64,000 nt of DNA. Origin: an uncultured Coriobacteriaceae bacterium. Lineage in GTDB: Bacteria; Actinomycetota; Coriobacteriia; Coriobacteriales; Atopobiaceae. The position numbers were made by a program, and so were the translations under genes. This document shows, one piece after another, positions 45,149-53,913 of the stretch. The first letter of the stretch is position 1; each line of letters opens with the position of its first letter. The notes under the pieces are model-generated. The model ran no database searches. It was not told where the DNA came from and saw only the letters and a program-made list of their open reading frames with translations. Location of the stretch: positions 1-64,000 of the forward strand of contig CACYWP010000014.1 in NCBI GenBank assembly GCA_902778135.1, in the 5' to 3' direction.

Positions 45149-46366
45149 ATGAGGAGTGCTATGAGGTTGTTTGCAGCCAGCCTGGTGTCTGCGATGCTGG
45201 CACTTGCGTGTCTTGGCTGTTCGGGAGGGGAGCCGACCGAAGGGGCGCCCGCCCAGGCCGAGGAGGCGGCAGGGCCATCAGTGGAGAGCGTGAGCTTCAG
45301 CGGACTCACTCTCGAGGTCCCGTCTGGATGGGAAAAGACAGAGGATCACGAGGATTTCATCGTATGGCATGCCAACGAGTCGGGAAGCGCCGTTCTCGGC
45401 ATCGCCGTGTATCCATGGGACGAGCTCAGCTCGGATGCTGGCATTGGCGAGGCGACCATGGACCTGCTGGTCTCGAAGGACCTCATCCAGGACAACGTCA
45501 TTCTCGATGACATGACGTACAGGAAGACCGATGTCCACGAGCTCCCTGCCCGAATGGTCGAGTATGACGAGCAAACCGAGGATGACACGACAGCACATGA
45601 CGTGTCCCTGTACGTGGTGACTCCGGACGGTATCGTGACGGTTCTGGCAAAAGCCGACGAGTCGATACGGGAAGACATGCTTCCACAACTCGAAGGCGTC
45701 CTCGAATCGGTCGACACCTCCGACAAGGTCGTGGACAGGCTCAATGCGGCGAAGGAGGGCACCGAGTTTTCCAAGGATGAGATCGAGGAAGTGAATGCGC
45801 TGGCCAAGCGCCAGATAGAGGAGGTACGCAAGGGGAACAAGACGTGGCTGGACGCCGAAGAGGTGGATGACAGTCAGCAGGCTGACAAGAAGAAGGATGG
45901 CGCGCCTGCTACGGAGTCAACAAAGCAGGGCAGTCCCACGGTAAGCCAGGTGAATGCCTTGCGCAAGGCAAGGGACTACCTCAGCTTCACCAACTTCTCC
46001 CATGACGGGCTCATCGACCAGCTCGAGTTCGAACAGTTCTCAGTGGAAGACGCGACCTATGCCGCCGACAACTGCGGTGCGGACTGGAACGAGCAGGCGC
46101 TCGGCAAGGCGAGGGACTACCTGAGCTTCTCGGCATTCTCCTATGACGGGCTCGTCAACCAGCTCGAGTATGAGAAGTTCACTAACGAACAGGCCACCTA
46201 TGGCGCCGACAACTGCGGTGCGGACTGGAACGAGCAGGCGGCAAAGAAGGCGTCCGAGTACCTGAGCTTCACATCGTTCTCGCGCGACGGGCTCATCGAC
46301 CAGCTGGTATTTGAAGGGTTTAGCTATGACCAGGCAGCCTATGGGGCGAGTTCGGTAGGGCTGTAG
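45149..46366 (+). CDS. lipoprotein with three Ltp repeats
   Basis: A 405-residue lipoprotein. The signal peptide ends in LALACLGC (lipobox Cys near residue 24). Residues of about 45-200 form a PsbP/DUF-like folded domain; a charged linker follows. The C-terminus has three Ltp-family repeats (KARDYLSFTNFSHDGLIDQL, KARDYLSFSAFSYDGLVNQL, KASEYLSFTSFSRDGLIDQL), each followed by a TYAADNCGADWNEQA-like end. In prophage TP-J34 the Ltp lipoprotein with this repeat blocks phage DNA injection. The start follows TAAGGAGGCTACC. Confidence 0.85.
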   Translation: MRSAMRLFAASLVSAMLALACLGCSGGEPTEGAPAQAEEAAGPSVESVSFSGLTLEVPSGWEKTEDHEDFIVWHANESGSAVLGIAVYPWDELSSDAGIGEATMDLLVSKDLIQDNVILDDMTYRKTDVHELPARMVEYDEQTEDDTTAHDVSLYVVTPDGIVTVLAKADESIREDMLPQLEGVLESVDTSDKVVDRLNAAKEGTEFSKDEIEEVNALAKRQIEEVRKGNKTWLDAEEVDDSQQADKKKDGAPATESTKQGSPTVSQVNALRKARDYLSFTNFSHDGLIDQLEFEQFSVEDATYAADNCGADWNEQALGKARDYLSFSAFSYDGLVNQLEYEKFTNEQATYGADNCGADWNEQAAKKASEYLSFTSFSRDGLIDQLVFEGFSYDQAAYGASSVGL

Positions 46367-46442
46367 GCAGAGCAACGCCACGCTGACGGGTGCAGGGGAT
46401 GATCCGATCCCGAGGCGAGGGAGATACGGTCGGCCTAGCTAG

Positions 46443-47657
46443 TCACAGGGCCCGGGGCCGCTCGCACCAAGCGGCCCCGGGCGTGTGTGCCCGAGACAAG
46501 GGCTCTTGGCGGGACGAGACCTGCTCGATTGAGGATACGATGCGAGCGGCACCGCCGCCCGCCGAGAGCGTTCGTCGCAAGGCACGTGATGCTTCGACGA
46601 ACGACGGTTCGCACGTGACGCGTCGGCACGCGTCGCGCAGCGCATCGGTCTCGAACGACTTCAGCCTCACCCCGACACCGGCGCGTTCGACGCTCTGGGC
46701 ATTGTAGATGCGCTCGAATATGCGCCCCGGAACGATGACCTGGGGAACGGCGTTCGCGAAGGCGTCCATGGTGGAGTTCTGTCCTCCGTGGTGGATGAGA
46801 CAGCGCGCTCGCGGCAGCAGGCTGGCGAAGTCAAAGCGTGGTGCAAAGTGCAGGTTGCCCTCACGGTGCTCTCGCGTGCAGCCACCCACGTATACGTCGC
46901 ATCCGCAGTCGCGCAGCGCAGCTGTTGTGACGGCCTCGATCCGTCGCTGGGGGACCGAGCCCGTGCCAAGGTAGATGAGGATGCAGTCACGGTCCCCATC
47001 GAAGGGTTCGGGCATCTCGCGGAGGAAGCCCACGAACTCGGTCCTTGCGTCCTCGATGGGCTCGAGTTCCCTGCAGCTTGGGACGAAGCGACGGTCGAGC
47101 CAGTCGAAGAGCTCGAGCGACGACTCCACCTTGGGGAGACCGAGCTCGTGCAGCAGCCTGCGGACGCCGCCGGCCTTGACGGCATCGCTCGCGAAGGCCG
47201 TGCGCGTCGTGAACGAAAACGACCCGAATGCGGAGACGCCTGACGCACGGGCGGCGATGATGGCCGGCAGACTGTACTCCGAGTAGACCGCTTCTATGGC
47301 TAGGGAGTCGATGATGTCGCGCAGCAAACCCACGCTCTCGCGCTCATAGCCGTATGCCAGCGCGCCGGTGAGCCATAGCACCTCCTCGAAGCTGCGAACG
47401 GGCTTCCTGCCTGAGATTCCCAGCCTTTCGGCCAGGGGGAACGTCCGAGACGCCACGGCCATGGGCAGGCCGAGGGGTGCGGGTGTGGGCAGGTGTATCG
47501 TCTCGGGGACGCATGGGTTCATGCAATTGCCGTCGGCGGCCACGCCGAGCAGGGCGCGGTGTCCCGCCCGCTGCAAGGCACCGGCCACCGCCTGTGCGCG
47601 GCTCCATGGCCCGCCCATCCGGGACAAGGCGAACATGGGAACGACGAGTACGTTCAA
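46443..47657 (-). CDS. UGT-like (GT1/MGT-type) glycosyltransferase
   Basis: A 404-residue GT-B glycosyltransferase. The N-terminus NVLVVPMFALSRMGGPWSRA is the acceptor-side Rossmann fold; the nucleotide-sugar side has LIYLGTGSVP and the signature ARCLIHHGGQNSTMDAFANA. The start is taken as TTG at 47657 behind GGAAAGGCCTGCAC because the first strand begins there; the open frame continues to 47726. A GC-rich hairpin (46450-46482) overlaps the last codons. Related enzymes glycosylate lipids or small molecules; the acceptor is unknown. Confidence 0.75.
   Translation of the reverse strand: MNVLVVPMFALSRMGGPWSRAQAVAGALQRAGHRALLGVAADGNCMNPCVPETIHLPTPAPLGLPMAVASRTFPLAERLGISGRKPVRSFEEVLWLTGALAYGYERESVGLLRDIIDSLAIEAVYSEYSLPAIIAARASGVSAFGSFSFTTRTAFASDAVKAGGVRRLLHELGLPKVESSLELFDWLDRRFVPSCRELEPIEDARTEFVGFLREMPEPFDGDRDCILIYLGTGSVPQRRIEAVTTAALRDCGCDVYVGGCTREHREGNLHFAPRFDFASLLPRARCLIHHGGQNSTMDAFANAVPQVIVPGRIFERIYNAQSVERAGVGVRLKSFETDALRDACRRVTCEPSFVEASRALRRTLSAGGGAARIVSSIEQVSSRQEPLSRAHTPGAAWCERPRAL
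46450..46482. terminator. 13-bp GC hairpin at the 3' end of the glycosyltransferase gene
   Basis: GCCCGGGGCCGCT (46450-46462) pairs perfectly with 46470-46482. It overlaps the last codons of the minus-strand gene and lies downstream of the plus-strand lipoprotein gene, so it may stop both. No T-run. Confidence 0.45.
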
Positions 47658-47789
47658 GTGCAGGCCTTTCCGCAGGTGGTGTAGGTTGGACACCCAGTAT
47701 ATCCGTCTGGGCCGCCCCGCCACCACCCTCGCGCGAAGGCGCGGGAACGGCAGCTTGGCATAAGGTATGCCTTGACATGGATGACGCCG

Positions 47790-47803
47790 TAGGTACCTAA
47801 TGT
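47790..47803. promoter_or_regulatory. TAGGTACCTA palindrome near a TTGACA box
   Basis: TTGACA lies at 47772-47777, and the palindrome TAGGTACCTA (47790-47799) is followed by TAATGT (47798-47803). As a promoter the spacing is 20 bases, too long for a strong one. It may control the isomerase genes that start about 150 bases later. Confidence 0.3.
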
Positions 47804-47947
47804 AGGTGCTCGTAGAGCCACCTCAGCCCCGTCGTCTCTTTCCCTCATACGGATCGCGCGGTTCCGCCCGCATTGCGCTGAGGTGAGAAGGCCCTGCCTT
47901 TGCACCGTTCCTTCCGTATCGTCTGCCGTGCGCGAAAGGTCGTCATC

Positions 47948-48724
47948 GTGGTTACCGATCCCGGATTCGACATCGTGCCCACCTATGACCCCATGGGTTT
48001 CTCCTACGGGCCCGGCACCTTCGGGCCCGTGCCCGAGCTCCGTACGCTCGACGCCATCCGCCCCTCGCTCAAGGATTCCGACTGCGACGGCCCCGAGGTG
48101 GTCTACGCCATCGCCATGGACGTGGGTCGCAGGCAGGATCTGCCCGCCATGATCGAGCGCGACCTGCTCTATGGCGTGGTGACCTACTCGAAGGGGCTGC
48201 TCGGCACCGAGCCCGTGCGCTCCCAGGGGCATATCCATGCGACATCGCCCTCTTGTGGCGCGTCTACCTGCGAGGTCTATGAGATCTGGAGCGGCGCGGC
48301 CTACATCTACATGCAGGAGTCGGCCAAGGATGACCCCGGCCGCTGCTATGCGGTCTACGCGCAGCCGGGTCAGGTGGTCATCGTGCCACCCGGCTGGGCG
48401 CACGCCACCATCGTGGGCGACGTGACCCAGAACCTCACGTTTGGGGCCTGGTGCGTTCGCGACTATGGCTTCGACTATGACGACGTGCGTGCCCACAATG
48501 GCATCGCCTGGTTCCCGCAGGCGGACCACGGCAGGACCACGTGGGTGGCCAATGCCGCATACGGGCCCTCGGAGCTCGTCGTCTGTGGGCCGCGTGCCTA
48601 TACGGACTTCGGGCTTGCCCAAGGCGTACCCATCTACCAGCAGTTCGTAGACGATCCCGACCTGTTCCTGTTCGTGTCTAAGCCCGATGTGGCCAAGGCG
48701 CTGTGGGAGGGATTCGAGCCATAG
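47948..48724 (+). CDS. cupin-type glucose-6-phosphate isomerase
   Basis: A 258-residue protein of the archaeal cupin phosphoglucose isomerase family. The metal site is SQGHIHATSPSCGASTCEVY with two His and Glu, then VPPGWAHATIVGD with the last His. It should interconvert glucose 6-phosphate and fructose 6-phosphate with a bound divalent metal. GTG at 47948 is seven bases after AAAGG; an in-frame TTG at 47900 would add 16 residues. A second cupin isomerase follows after 33 bases. Confidence 0.75.
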   Translation: MVTDPGFDIVPTYDPMGFSYGPGTFGPVPELRTLDAIRPSLKDSDCDGPEVVYAIAMDVGRRQDLPAMIERDLLYGVVTYSKGLLGTEPVRSQGHIHATSPSCGASTCEVYEIWSGAAYIYMQESAKDDPGRCYAVYAQPGQVVIVPPGWAHATIVGDVTQNLTFGAWCVRDYGFDYDDVRAHNGIAWFPQADHGRTTWVANAAYGPSELVVCGPRAYTDFGLAQGVPIYQQFVDDPDLFLFVSKPDVAKALWEGFEP

Positions 48725-48757
48725 GAAGAGAGTCTTCGCACACGTGAGGAGAATCTG

Positions 48758-49309
48758 ATGATGAGGGTCATCGATGCGCGAGCCATGCATCACCTTGCGG
48801 ATGGCGTCCCCGAAGGCGCGGGCGTCACCAAGGCAACCAAGCGCTACCACGAGGTGGCCTATCTCTACGAGAGCCCCCGCGATGACGACCCGGTGGTGTA
48901 CGAGGTCTACACGCATGACGAAGGGCCGGCAAGGCAAGGCAACCTGCTCTGGGGCCTCACTATCATGAGGCCTGTGGACTCGAACGGCGAATGCAACATG
49001 ACGCGCGGACACTTCCACGAGAATCGCGATTGCACCGAGTACTACTTCTGCCTGCGCGGTGAGGGGCTTCTGCTGCTTATGGACGAGAGTGGCGCCACGT
49101 GGGCTGAGCGCATGTGCGAGGGGTCTCTCCACCACATCGATGGGCACCTCGCGCACAGGTGCGTGAACACATCCTCGACCGAGGAGCTGTGGGTTGGCGC
49201 GTGCTGGCCTACCGTCTCTGGCCACGACTACGACGCCGTCGAGCGGCGCGAGTTTGGGTATCGGGTCAAGCGCGTGAACGGCGAGCTCGTCTTCGAGAGG
49301 CGTTCATGA
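48758..49309 (+). CDS. cupin-type glucose-6-phosphate isomerase, second copy
   Basis: A 183-residue member of the same family. The pattern LLWGLTIMRP, NMTRGHFHENRDCTEYYFCL, GEGLLLLMDESGATW and HHIDGHLAHRCVN gives the complete metal site (His, His, Glu, His) and matches archaeal cupin PGI closely. The two copies differ in length and sequence and so probably in substrate; other aldose/ketose phosphates are possible. ATG at 48761 is also possible. The stop overlaps the ATG of a short third frame. Confidence 0.8.
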   Translation: MMRVIDARAMHHLADGVPEGAGVTKATKRYHEVAYLYESPRDDDPVVYEVYTHDEGPARQGNLLWGLTIMRPVDSNGECNMTRGHFHENRDCTEYYFCLRGEGLLLLMDESGATWAERMCEGSLHHIDGHLAHRCVNTSSTEELWVGACWPTVSGHDYDAVERREFGYRVKRVNGELVFERRS

Positions 49310-49374
49310 GCACGGCGGGCGAGATCGCAATCCCCACCCTGACGGATTGGGCGTACGCGACACCAAGGGGGTGA
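49306..49374 (+). pseudogene. stub of a third gene after the isomerases
   Basis: A frame starting with a four-base overlap (ATGA) on the isomerase stop encodes MSTAGEIAIPTLTDWAYATP and then ends. The tight coupling is what one expects of a real downstream gene, so this is probably the 5' stub of a deleted one. The rest of the gap to 49568 shows nothing recognisable. Confidence 0.3.
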
Positions 49375-49568
49375 ACGCTCAGGGCACGCGTCACCCCGGC
49401 CGTGCGACGGCGACCATGGCGCCGTGTATCATGTTCCGAGCTGGCGCGCATCCCGAAGCGCGTGTCGCTGCCGCGATCGACCGTCATGTGCGTCGAGCGC
49501 AGGCCGCCGCACCGTGCGGGGCGAGACTTCGACCCACCTGTGGGGTAAAGCCGAGAGGAGGGCTGTCG

Positions 49569-50426
49569 ATGCACTTCATCCAGGCGAAATCGCTGCTCAC
49601 GCGTTGGAATGGCATGAACCTGTACCGAGGGTGCACCCACGGTTGCGCGTACTGCGACAGCCGCAGCTCCTGCTATCGCATGGACCATGCCTTCGAGGAC
49701 GTGGCGGTGAAGGCCAATGCGCCAGAGCTGCTCGAGGATGCGCTGCGTCGGCGTCGCAAGCCCTGCATGATCGGCACCGGCTCGATGAGCGACCCCTATC
49801 AGCCCATCGAGCGCGACCTGGGCCTCACGCGCCGCTGCTTGGAGCTGATCGGCGACTACGGGTTCGGCGCCTCGGTCATCACCAAGTCGGATCTCGTGCT
49901 GCGTGACATCGACCTGCTCGAAGAGGTCAACCGCCGAACGAAGGCCGTGGTGCAGGTAACGCTCACCATCGCCGATGACGGGCTGTCGCGTCTGGTTGAG
50001 CCCGGCGTGTGTCCCTCGAGCCGCAGATTCGAGGTGCTCTGCGAGCTGCGCGACCGGCACATCCCCACGGTGGTGTGGCTGTGCCCCTTCCTTCCGTGGA
50101 TCACCGATGCCGACGACAACTTCCTGACGTTGCTTGACTGGTGCGTGGAGGCGCAGGTTACGGGCATCGTGTGCTTCGGCGTCGGGCTGACCTTGCGCGA
50201 GGGCAACCGCGAGCACTACTACGCCTTCCTCGACCGGCACTTCCCCGGGCTGTCGGAGCGCTATCGTGCCACGTATGGGACAGCCTACAACGTGGTGAGT
50301 GCGAGCAATGACCACCTCATAACGCGATTCGACGAGGTTTGCGAGCGACAGGGCATCATCCACACGCCCGACGAATGCTTCGCATATGCGGCGGAGTTCC
50401 CGGAGCTGCAACCACGGTTGTTCTGA
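49569..50426 (+). CDS. radical SAM protein (SPL-family-like)
   Basis: A 285-residue radical SAM enzyme. The cluster motif is GCTHGCAYCDSR (CxxxCxxC), followed by a barrel with GTGSMSDPYQPIERD and VITKSDLVLRDIDLL. It resembles the spore-photoproduct-lyase-like SPL family, found in many non-sporulating bacteria with unknown activity. The start follows GAGAGGAGGGCTGTCG; the upstream open frame to 49347 has no binding site. Confidence 0.85.
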   Translation: MHFIQAKSLLTRWNGMNLYRGCTHGCAYCDSRSSCYRMDHAFEDVAVKANAPELLEDALRRRRKPCMIGTGSMSDPYQPIERDLGLTRRCLELIGDYGFGASVITKSDLVLRDIDLLEEVNRRTKAVVQVTLTIADDGLSRLVEPGVCPSSRRFEVLCELRDRHIPTVVWLCPFLPWITDADDNFLTLLDWCVEAQVTGIVCFGVGLTLREGNREHYYAFLDRHFPGLSERYRATYGTAYNVVSASNDHLITRFDEVCERQGIIHTPDECFAYAAEFPELQPRLF

Positions 50427-50446
50427 GCGGAGGCAGGCGCGCGGGC

Positions 50447-51079
50447 CTATCCCGGCATGTTGATGAGCGCCAGCGCAAGCAGGACGAGGACGATGGCCGC
50501 GTGGTCTCTCCGATTGAGCCGCTCGTGCATGACCAGGGCGTTCGCGGCATACGTGAGGAGCACGACGCCCATGCTGAATCCCGTGTACACCACGTAGGCG
50601 GGCAGCTCCATGAGCGCGCGGACCATGAGGTCGGTCGAGAAGAAGTTGAAGGTGCCGAGCATGGCTCCGCAAGCGATGTCGACAGGGGCTGGCCGCTCGT
50701 GCGCGTGCAGGAGCATGGCGAGGCAGATGGCGAACGCCGTCGCAAACGTCATGAGGATGAAGGCCTCCTCGTGTGCGGGGGTGCCGATGCTCTCGAAGAC
50801 CTTGGGCATGGTATCGGCGGTGCCTCCCGCCAGCACCATGGGGATGAGCAGCCTGCGGTGCGAGGAGATGGGCGTGTTCGTCTGTGACGCATCGTTTCCC
50901 GGGATGCTCAGCAGCATGGTGGCCGCTATAGCCACCACGATGCCGCTCGCCCCTGCCAGGGAGGGGTACTCGCCGAACAGCACGATCGAGAGCAGCAGGG
51001 GGATGATGGTGCCCATGCGGGCGAGCGAGGACGAGACGGTGGCACATGCCTTGAATCCATTGCTACCGATTTCACCCAT
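50447..51079 (-). pseudogene. DMT-family transporter, N-terminus missing
   Basis: A 210-residue remainder of an EamA/DMT permease. It begins (MGEIGSNGFKACATVSSSLA) inside what is normally the fourth helix of the first EamA repeat; RMGTIIPLLLSIVLFGEYPS and a complete second repeat follow (MLGTFNFFSTDLMVRALMEL, VVLLTYAANALVMHERLNRR). About three N-terminal helices are lacking, and the open frame upstream to 51253 does not supply them. A working transporter is unlikely. Confidence 0.6.
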
Positions 51080-51324
51080 AAGGCTGTTACCTCGTGTTTC
51101 CTGCACACGCTTCAACGAGCGTAATGGTACACAGAAAGGCTCTGGATGACGAGGGGCTTTCAGCTGCAGACGGGTGGCTCGCCAAACTCTCCCTGTCCCC
51201 GACACGAAGCGGCTGCTGCTGGCCGCCGACGGAGATTGGCACATTGCCAACAATCGCGGGCCTTATGTGTGCACAATGTAACGGTAGCGCTTCGTGGTTT
51301 CGCAGCTCCAGGAAAGGGTGGGAA

Positions 51325-52812
51325 ATGAAACGTTCCAGTGGAATCATCCTTCCGCTTTTCTCGTTGCCATCGCCGTACGGTGTGGGAACGATGGGCAAGG
51401 CTGCCAGGGACTTCGTGGACTTCCTGGCAGAGGCCGACCAGTCTTGGTGGCAGGTCCTGCCGGTTGGCCCCACCAGCTCTGGAGACTCCCCGTACCAGAG
51501 CCCGTCCGCATTTGCGGGCAACCCCTACTTCATAGACCTCGACCTGCTTGTGGCCGATGGGCTTCTCTCCAATCAGGAGATCGGCGCATGCGATTGGGGA
51601 AGCGACTCCGGTCGTGTGGACTACGGGCTGCTGTACCAACACCGTCTGGACCTCCTTCGCCTTGCCTGCGAGCGGGGCTGGGAACGGGACGGCGCAGGCG
51701 TGCAGGCGTTTGCCAGGGAAAACGAGGACTGGCTGGGGGACTACGCGCTGTTCATGGCCATCAAGCGCCACTTTGGCATGTCACCATGGTACGAGTGGCC
51801 CGACGAGGAGGCGCGTCTGCACAGGCAGGACGCCCTTGTCCGATACGCGCGCGAGCTTGATGCTGACGTGCGCCTGTTCACCTACGTGCAGTACCTGTTC
51901 TTCCGGCAGTGGACGGCGCTGCGAGCCTACGCACACGACCGTGGCGTGGGCATATTTGGCGACATGCCCATCTATGTGGCACTCGATTCGGCTGACGTGT
52001 GGTCCCACCCCGAGAACTACCAGCTCGACGAGCGCAACGATCCCGCCCGGGTCGCCGGCGTTCCGCCAGACTACTTCAGTGCCGACGGCCAGCTGTGGGG
52101 GAACCCGCTCTACGACTACGAGGCTATGGCGAAGGACGGCTACTCCTGGTGGTGCCGTCGCGTGCGGGCGGCCGGACGCCTGTACGACATGGTGCGCATC
52201 GACCACTTTCGCGGGTTTGCGCGCTACTGGTCGGTTCCTGCGGGGGCGAAGACCGCGAGGGATGGGCATTGGGTGTGGGGTCCGGGCATCGAGCTCATAG
52301 AGGCCTTGAAAAAGGACAATCCGGATGTCCAGCTCGTCGCCGAGGACCTGGGGACGCCGACGCCCGAGGTCATGGAGCTGCTCCTGGCGTCAGGGCTTCC
52401 CGGCATGAAGGTGCTACAGTTTGCCTTCGACGGACGTGAGGACAACGAGCACCTACCACACGGCATACCGGTGAACTGCGCATGCTATACGGGCACGCAC
52501 GACAACGCGCCGCTGGGCGAGTGGTTTGCGGAGGAGAGCCCGGAGTGCCTGGGCTTGGCGCGTCGCTACATGGGGCTCAATGACGAGGAGGGCCTGGTCT
52601 GGGGCATGGTGCGCCAGGGGGCTTCGAGTGTGGCCACGCTGTTCTTCGCGCAGATGCAGGATTACCTGGGGCTCGGTGCCGAGTCACGCATCAACACGCC
52701 CGGAACCATGGACGGCAACTGGCGCTGGCGCCTGCGGGAGGGACAGCTCACCGACGAGCTTGCACAGAAGATCGCGTCTGTCACGCGCCTGTACGGTAGG
52801 GGTCGAAGCTAG
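51325..52812 (+). CDS. malQ: 4-alpha-glucanotransferase (amylomaltase)
   Basis: A 495-residue GH77 enzyme that disproportionates malto-oligosaccharides. Landmarks are SGIILPLFSLPSPYGVGTMG, WWQVLPVGPTSSGDSPYQSP, IFGDMPIYVALDSADVW, the nucleophile Asp in VRIDHFRGF, the acid/base Glu in VAEDLGTPTPEV and YTGTHDNAPLGEWF. Length is typical. The start follows GGAAAGGGTGGGAA. A palindromic hairpin directly follows the stop. Confidence 0.95.
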   Translation: MKRSSGIILPLFSLPSPYGVGTMGKAARDFVDFLAEADQSWWQVLPVGPTSSGDSPYQSPSAFAGNPYFIDLDLLVADGLLSNQEIGACDWGSDSGRVDYGLLYQHRLDLLRLACERGWERDGAGVQAFARENEDWLGDYALFMAIKRHFGMSPWYEWPDEEARLHRQDALVRYARELDADVRLFTYVQYLFFRQWTALRAYAHDRGVGIFGDMPIYVALDSADVWSHPENYQLDERNDPARVAGVPPDYFSADGQLWGNPLYDYEAMAKDGYSWWCRRVRAAGRLYDMVRIDHFRGFARYWSVPAGAKTARDGHWVWGPGIELIEALKKDNPDVQLVAEDLGTPTPEVMELLLASGLPGMKVLQFAFDGREDNEHLPHGIPVNCACYTGTHDNAPLGEWFAEESPECLGLARRYMGLNDEEGLVWGMVRQGASSVATLFFAQMQDYLGLGAESRINTPGTMDGNWRWRLREGQLTDELAQKIASVTRLYGRGRS

Positions 52813-52848
52813 GGACATGCGGGACGGAGGCCTCCGTCCCGCATGTCC
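52813..52848 (+). terminator. 18-bp palindromic terminator after malQ
   Basis: GGACATGCGGGACGGAGG (52813-52830) is followed directly by its exact inverse (52831-52848). It begins at the malQ stop codon. No T-run follows. Confidence 0.65.
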
Positions 52849-52885
52849 GGTACCATATGGGCGACCTCGCCAGATCGGAGCTTCC

Positions 52886-53773
52886 ATGTCGCTCGAACAG
52901 ATAACCAGCCCAACGCTGAGCCCGCGCTGCATGCGCTGCATGCTCGACAAGTACCTCGATGCCTGTCCAGAAGACACTCCCTGGCAGGTGCGTGCAGACT
53001 ATTTGCGGCTCGTCCTGCGCACGGTGGCGGACGGCTCCGAAAGCATGACCGCGCCAGAGATCTCTGATGCGCTGAGCGGTGTCCTGCGCGACTGGTTTGG
53101 CATCACGCGTGACTACACGGAGATAAAGAGGCATTTCAACGAGCTGGTGCTGGGGATAGAGCCACAGCTGGCCGAGCGTATGGCCGCAAGTGACGACCCT
53201 CTCGACCTGGCCATTCGCTGCGCCCTCGTGGGCAACTTCATCGACTTTGGCCCCACGGGCGACGTGAGCGAGGAGAAGCTCCTGCAGCTGGTGGACCAGG
53301 CGTCTGCCATGGCGCTCTACGGAGAGTCGCTGGCCGACCTCAAGGAGCGCATCGCGGAAGCCCATACCGTCACCGTGCTCACCGACAACTGCGGCGAGGT
53401 CGTGTTCGACAAGCTTCTCATGGCCCAGATCGCACGCATCAACCCCAAGGCGCAGATTATGGCCATCGTGCGCGGCGCCGACACCTCGAACGATGCCACC
53501 ATGGACGACGCGCGTCAGGTGGGGCTCGGTTCGGTCGCGCGTGTCATTCCCAACGGGAGCAGCATCGCGGGCACGAGCCTATCCCACGTGAACGAGGAGA
53601 CGCTCGCAGCGCTGCGCGAGTCCGACCTTGTCATCTCCAAGGGCCTTGCCAACTATGAGACGCTTTCCGGACGGGGAGAGAACATCTACTTCCTCTTCCT
53701 TTGCAAGTGCGCGCTCTACGTGGAGGCCTTTGGCGTGCCCCTCTACACCGGCATGATCGTGCGCGGCGTGTAA
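52886..53773 (+). CDS. DUF89/ARMT1-family damage-control phosphatase
   Basis: A 295-residue protein of the DUF89 family, metal-dependent phosphatases thought to remove damaged sugar phosphates. The core motif is LTDNCGEVVFDKLLM, with VRGADTSNDATMDDA and SHVNEETLAALRESDLVISK further on; the N-terminus has CMRCMLDKYLDA, a CxxC pair of the bacterial/archaeal subgroup. The start is at 52886 after GATCGGAGCTTCC. Its place beside malQ fits a housekeeping role in sugar metabolism, which is inference. Confidence 0.85.
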   Translation: MSLEQITSPTLSPRCMRCMLDKYLDACPEDTPWQVRADYLRLVLRTVADGSESMTAPEISDALSGVLRDWFGITRDYTEIKRHFNELVLGIEPQLAERMAASDDPLDLAIRCALVGNFIDFGPTGDVSEEKLLQLVDQASAMALYGESLADLKERIAEAHTVTVLTDNCGEVVFDKLLMAQIARINPKAQIMAIVRGADTSNDATMDDARQVGLGSVARVIPNGSSIAGTSLSHVNEETLAALRESDLVISKGLANYETLSGRGENIYFLFLCKCALYVEAFGVPLYTGMIVRGV

Positions 53774-53851
53774 CGACTGTCTGAGGTCCGATTCCCTATC
53801 GATGGGGGGACAACGGAGAAGGCTGCCCACATTTGCGCGGACGCAACCGCC

Positions 53852-53857
53852 TATAAT
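53852..53857 (+). promoter_or_regulatory. -10 box TATAAT
   Basis: A perfect TATAAT lies 56 bases before the next start. A -35 element at normal distance is not obvious (TTGCGC at 53833 is only 14 bases upstream of it). Confidence 0.45.
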
Positions 53858-53913
53858 CTGCGGGGGTTGCTACTGCCTTGATGGTGCCGCTGGGAACGAG
53901 GAGGGTACAAGAG

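Noticed and set aside
49266..51047. 593-residue minus-strand open frame
   Set aside because: Lies across the radical SAM gene in antisense and the DMT gene in another frame; Arg/His-rich shadow.
51241..51279. ACATTG...CAATGT inverted repeat before malQ as a maltose operator
   Set aside because: Only six bases with a 27-base spacer; not above chance.
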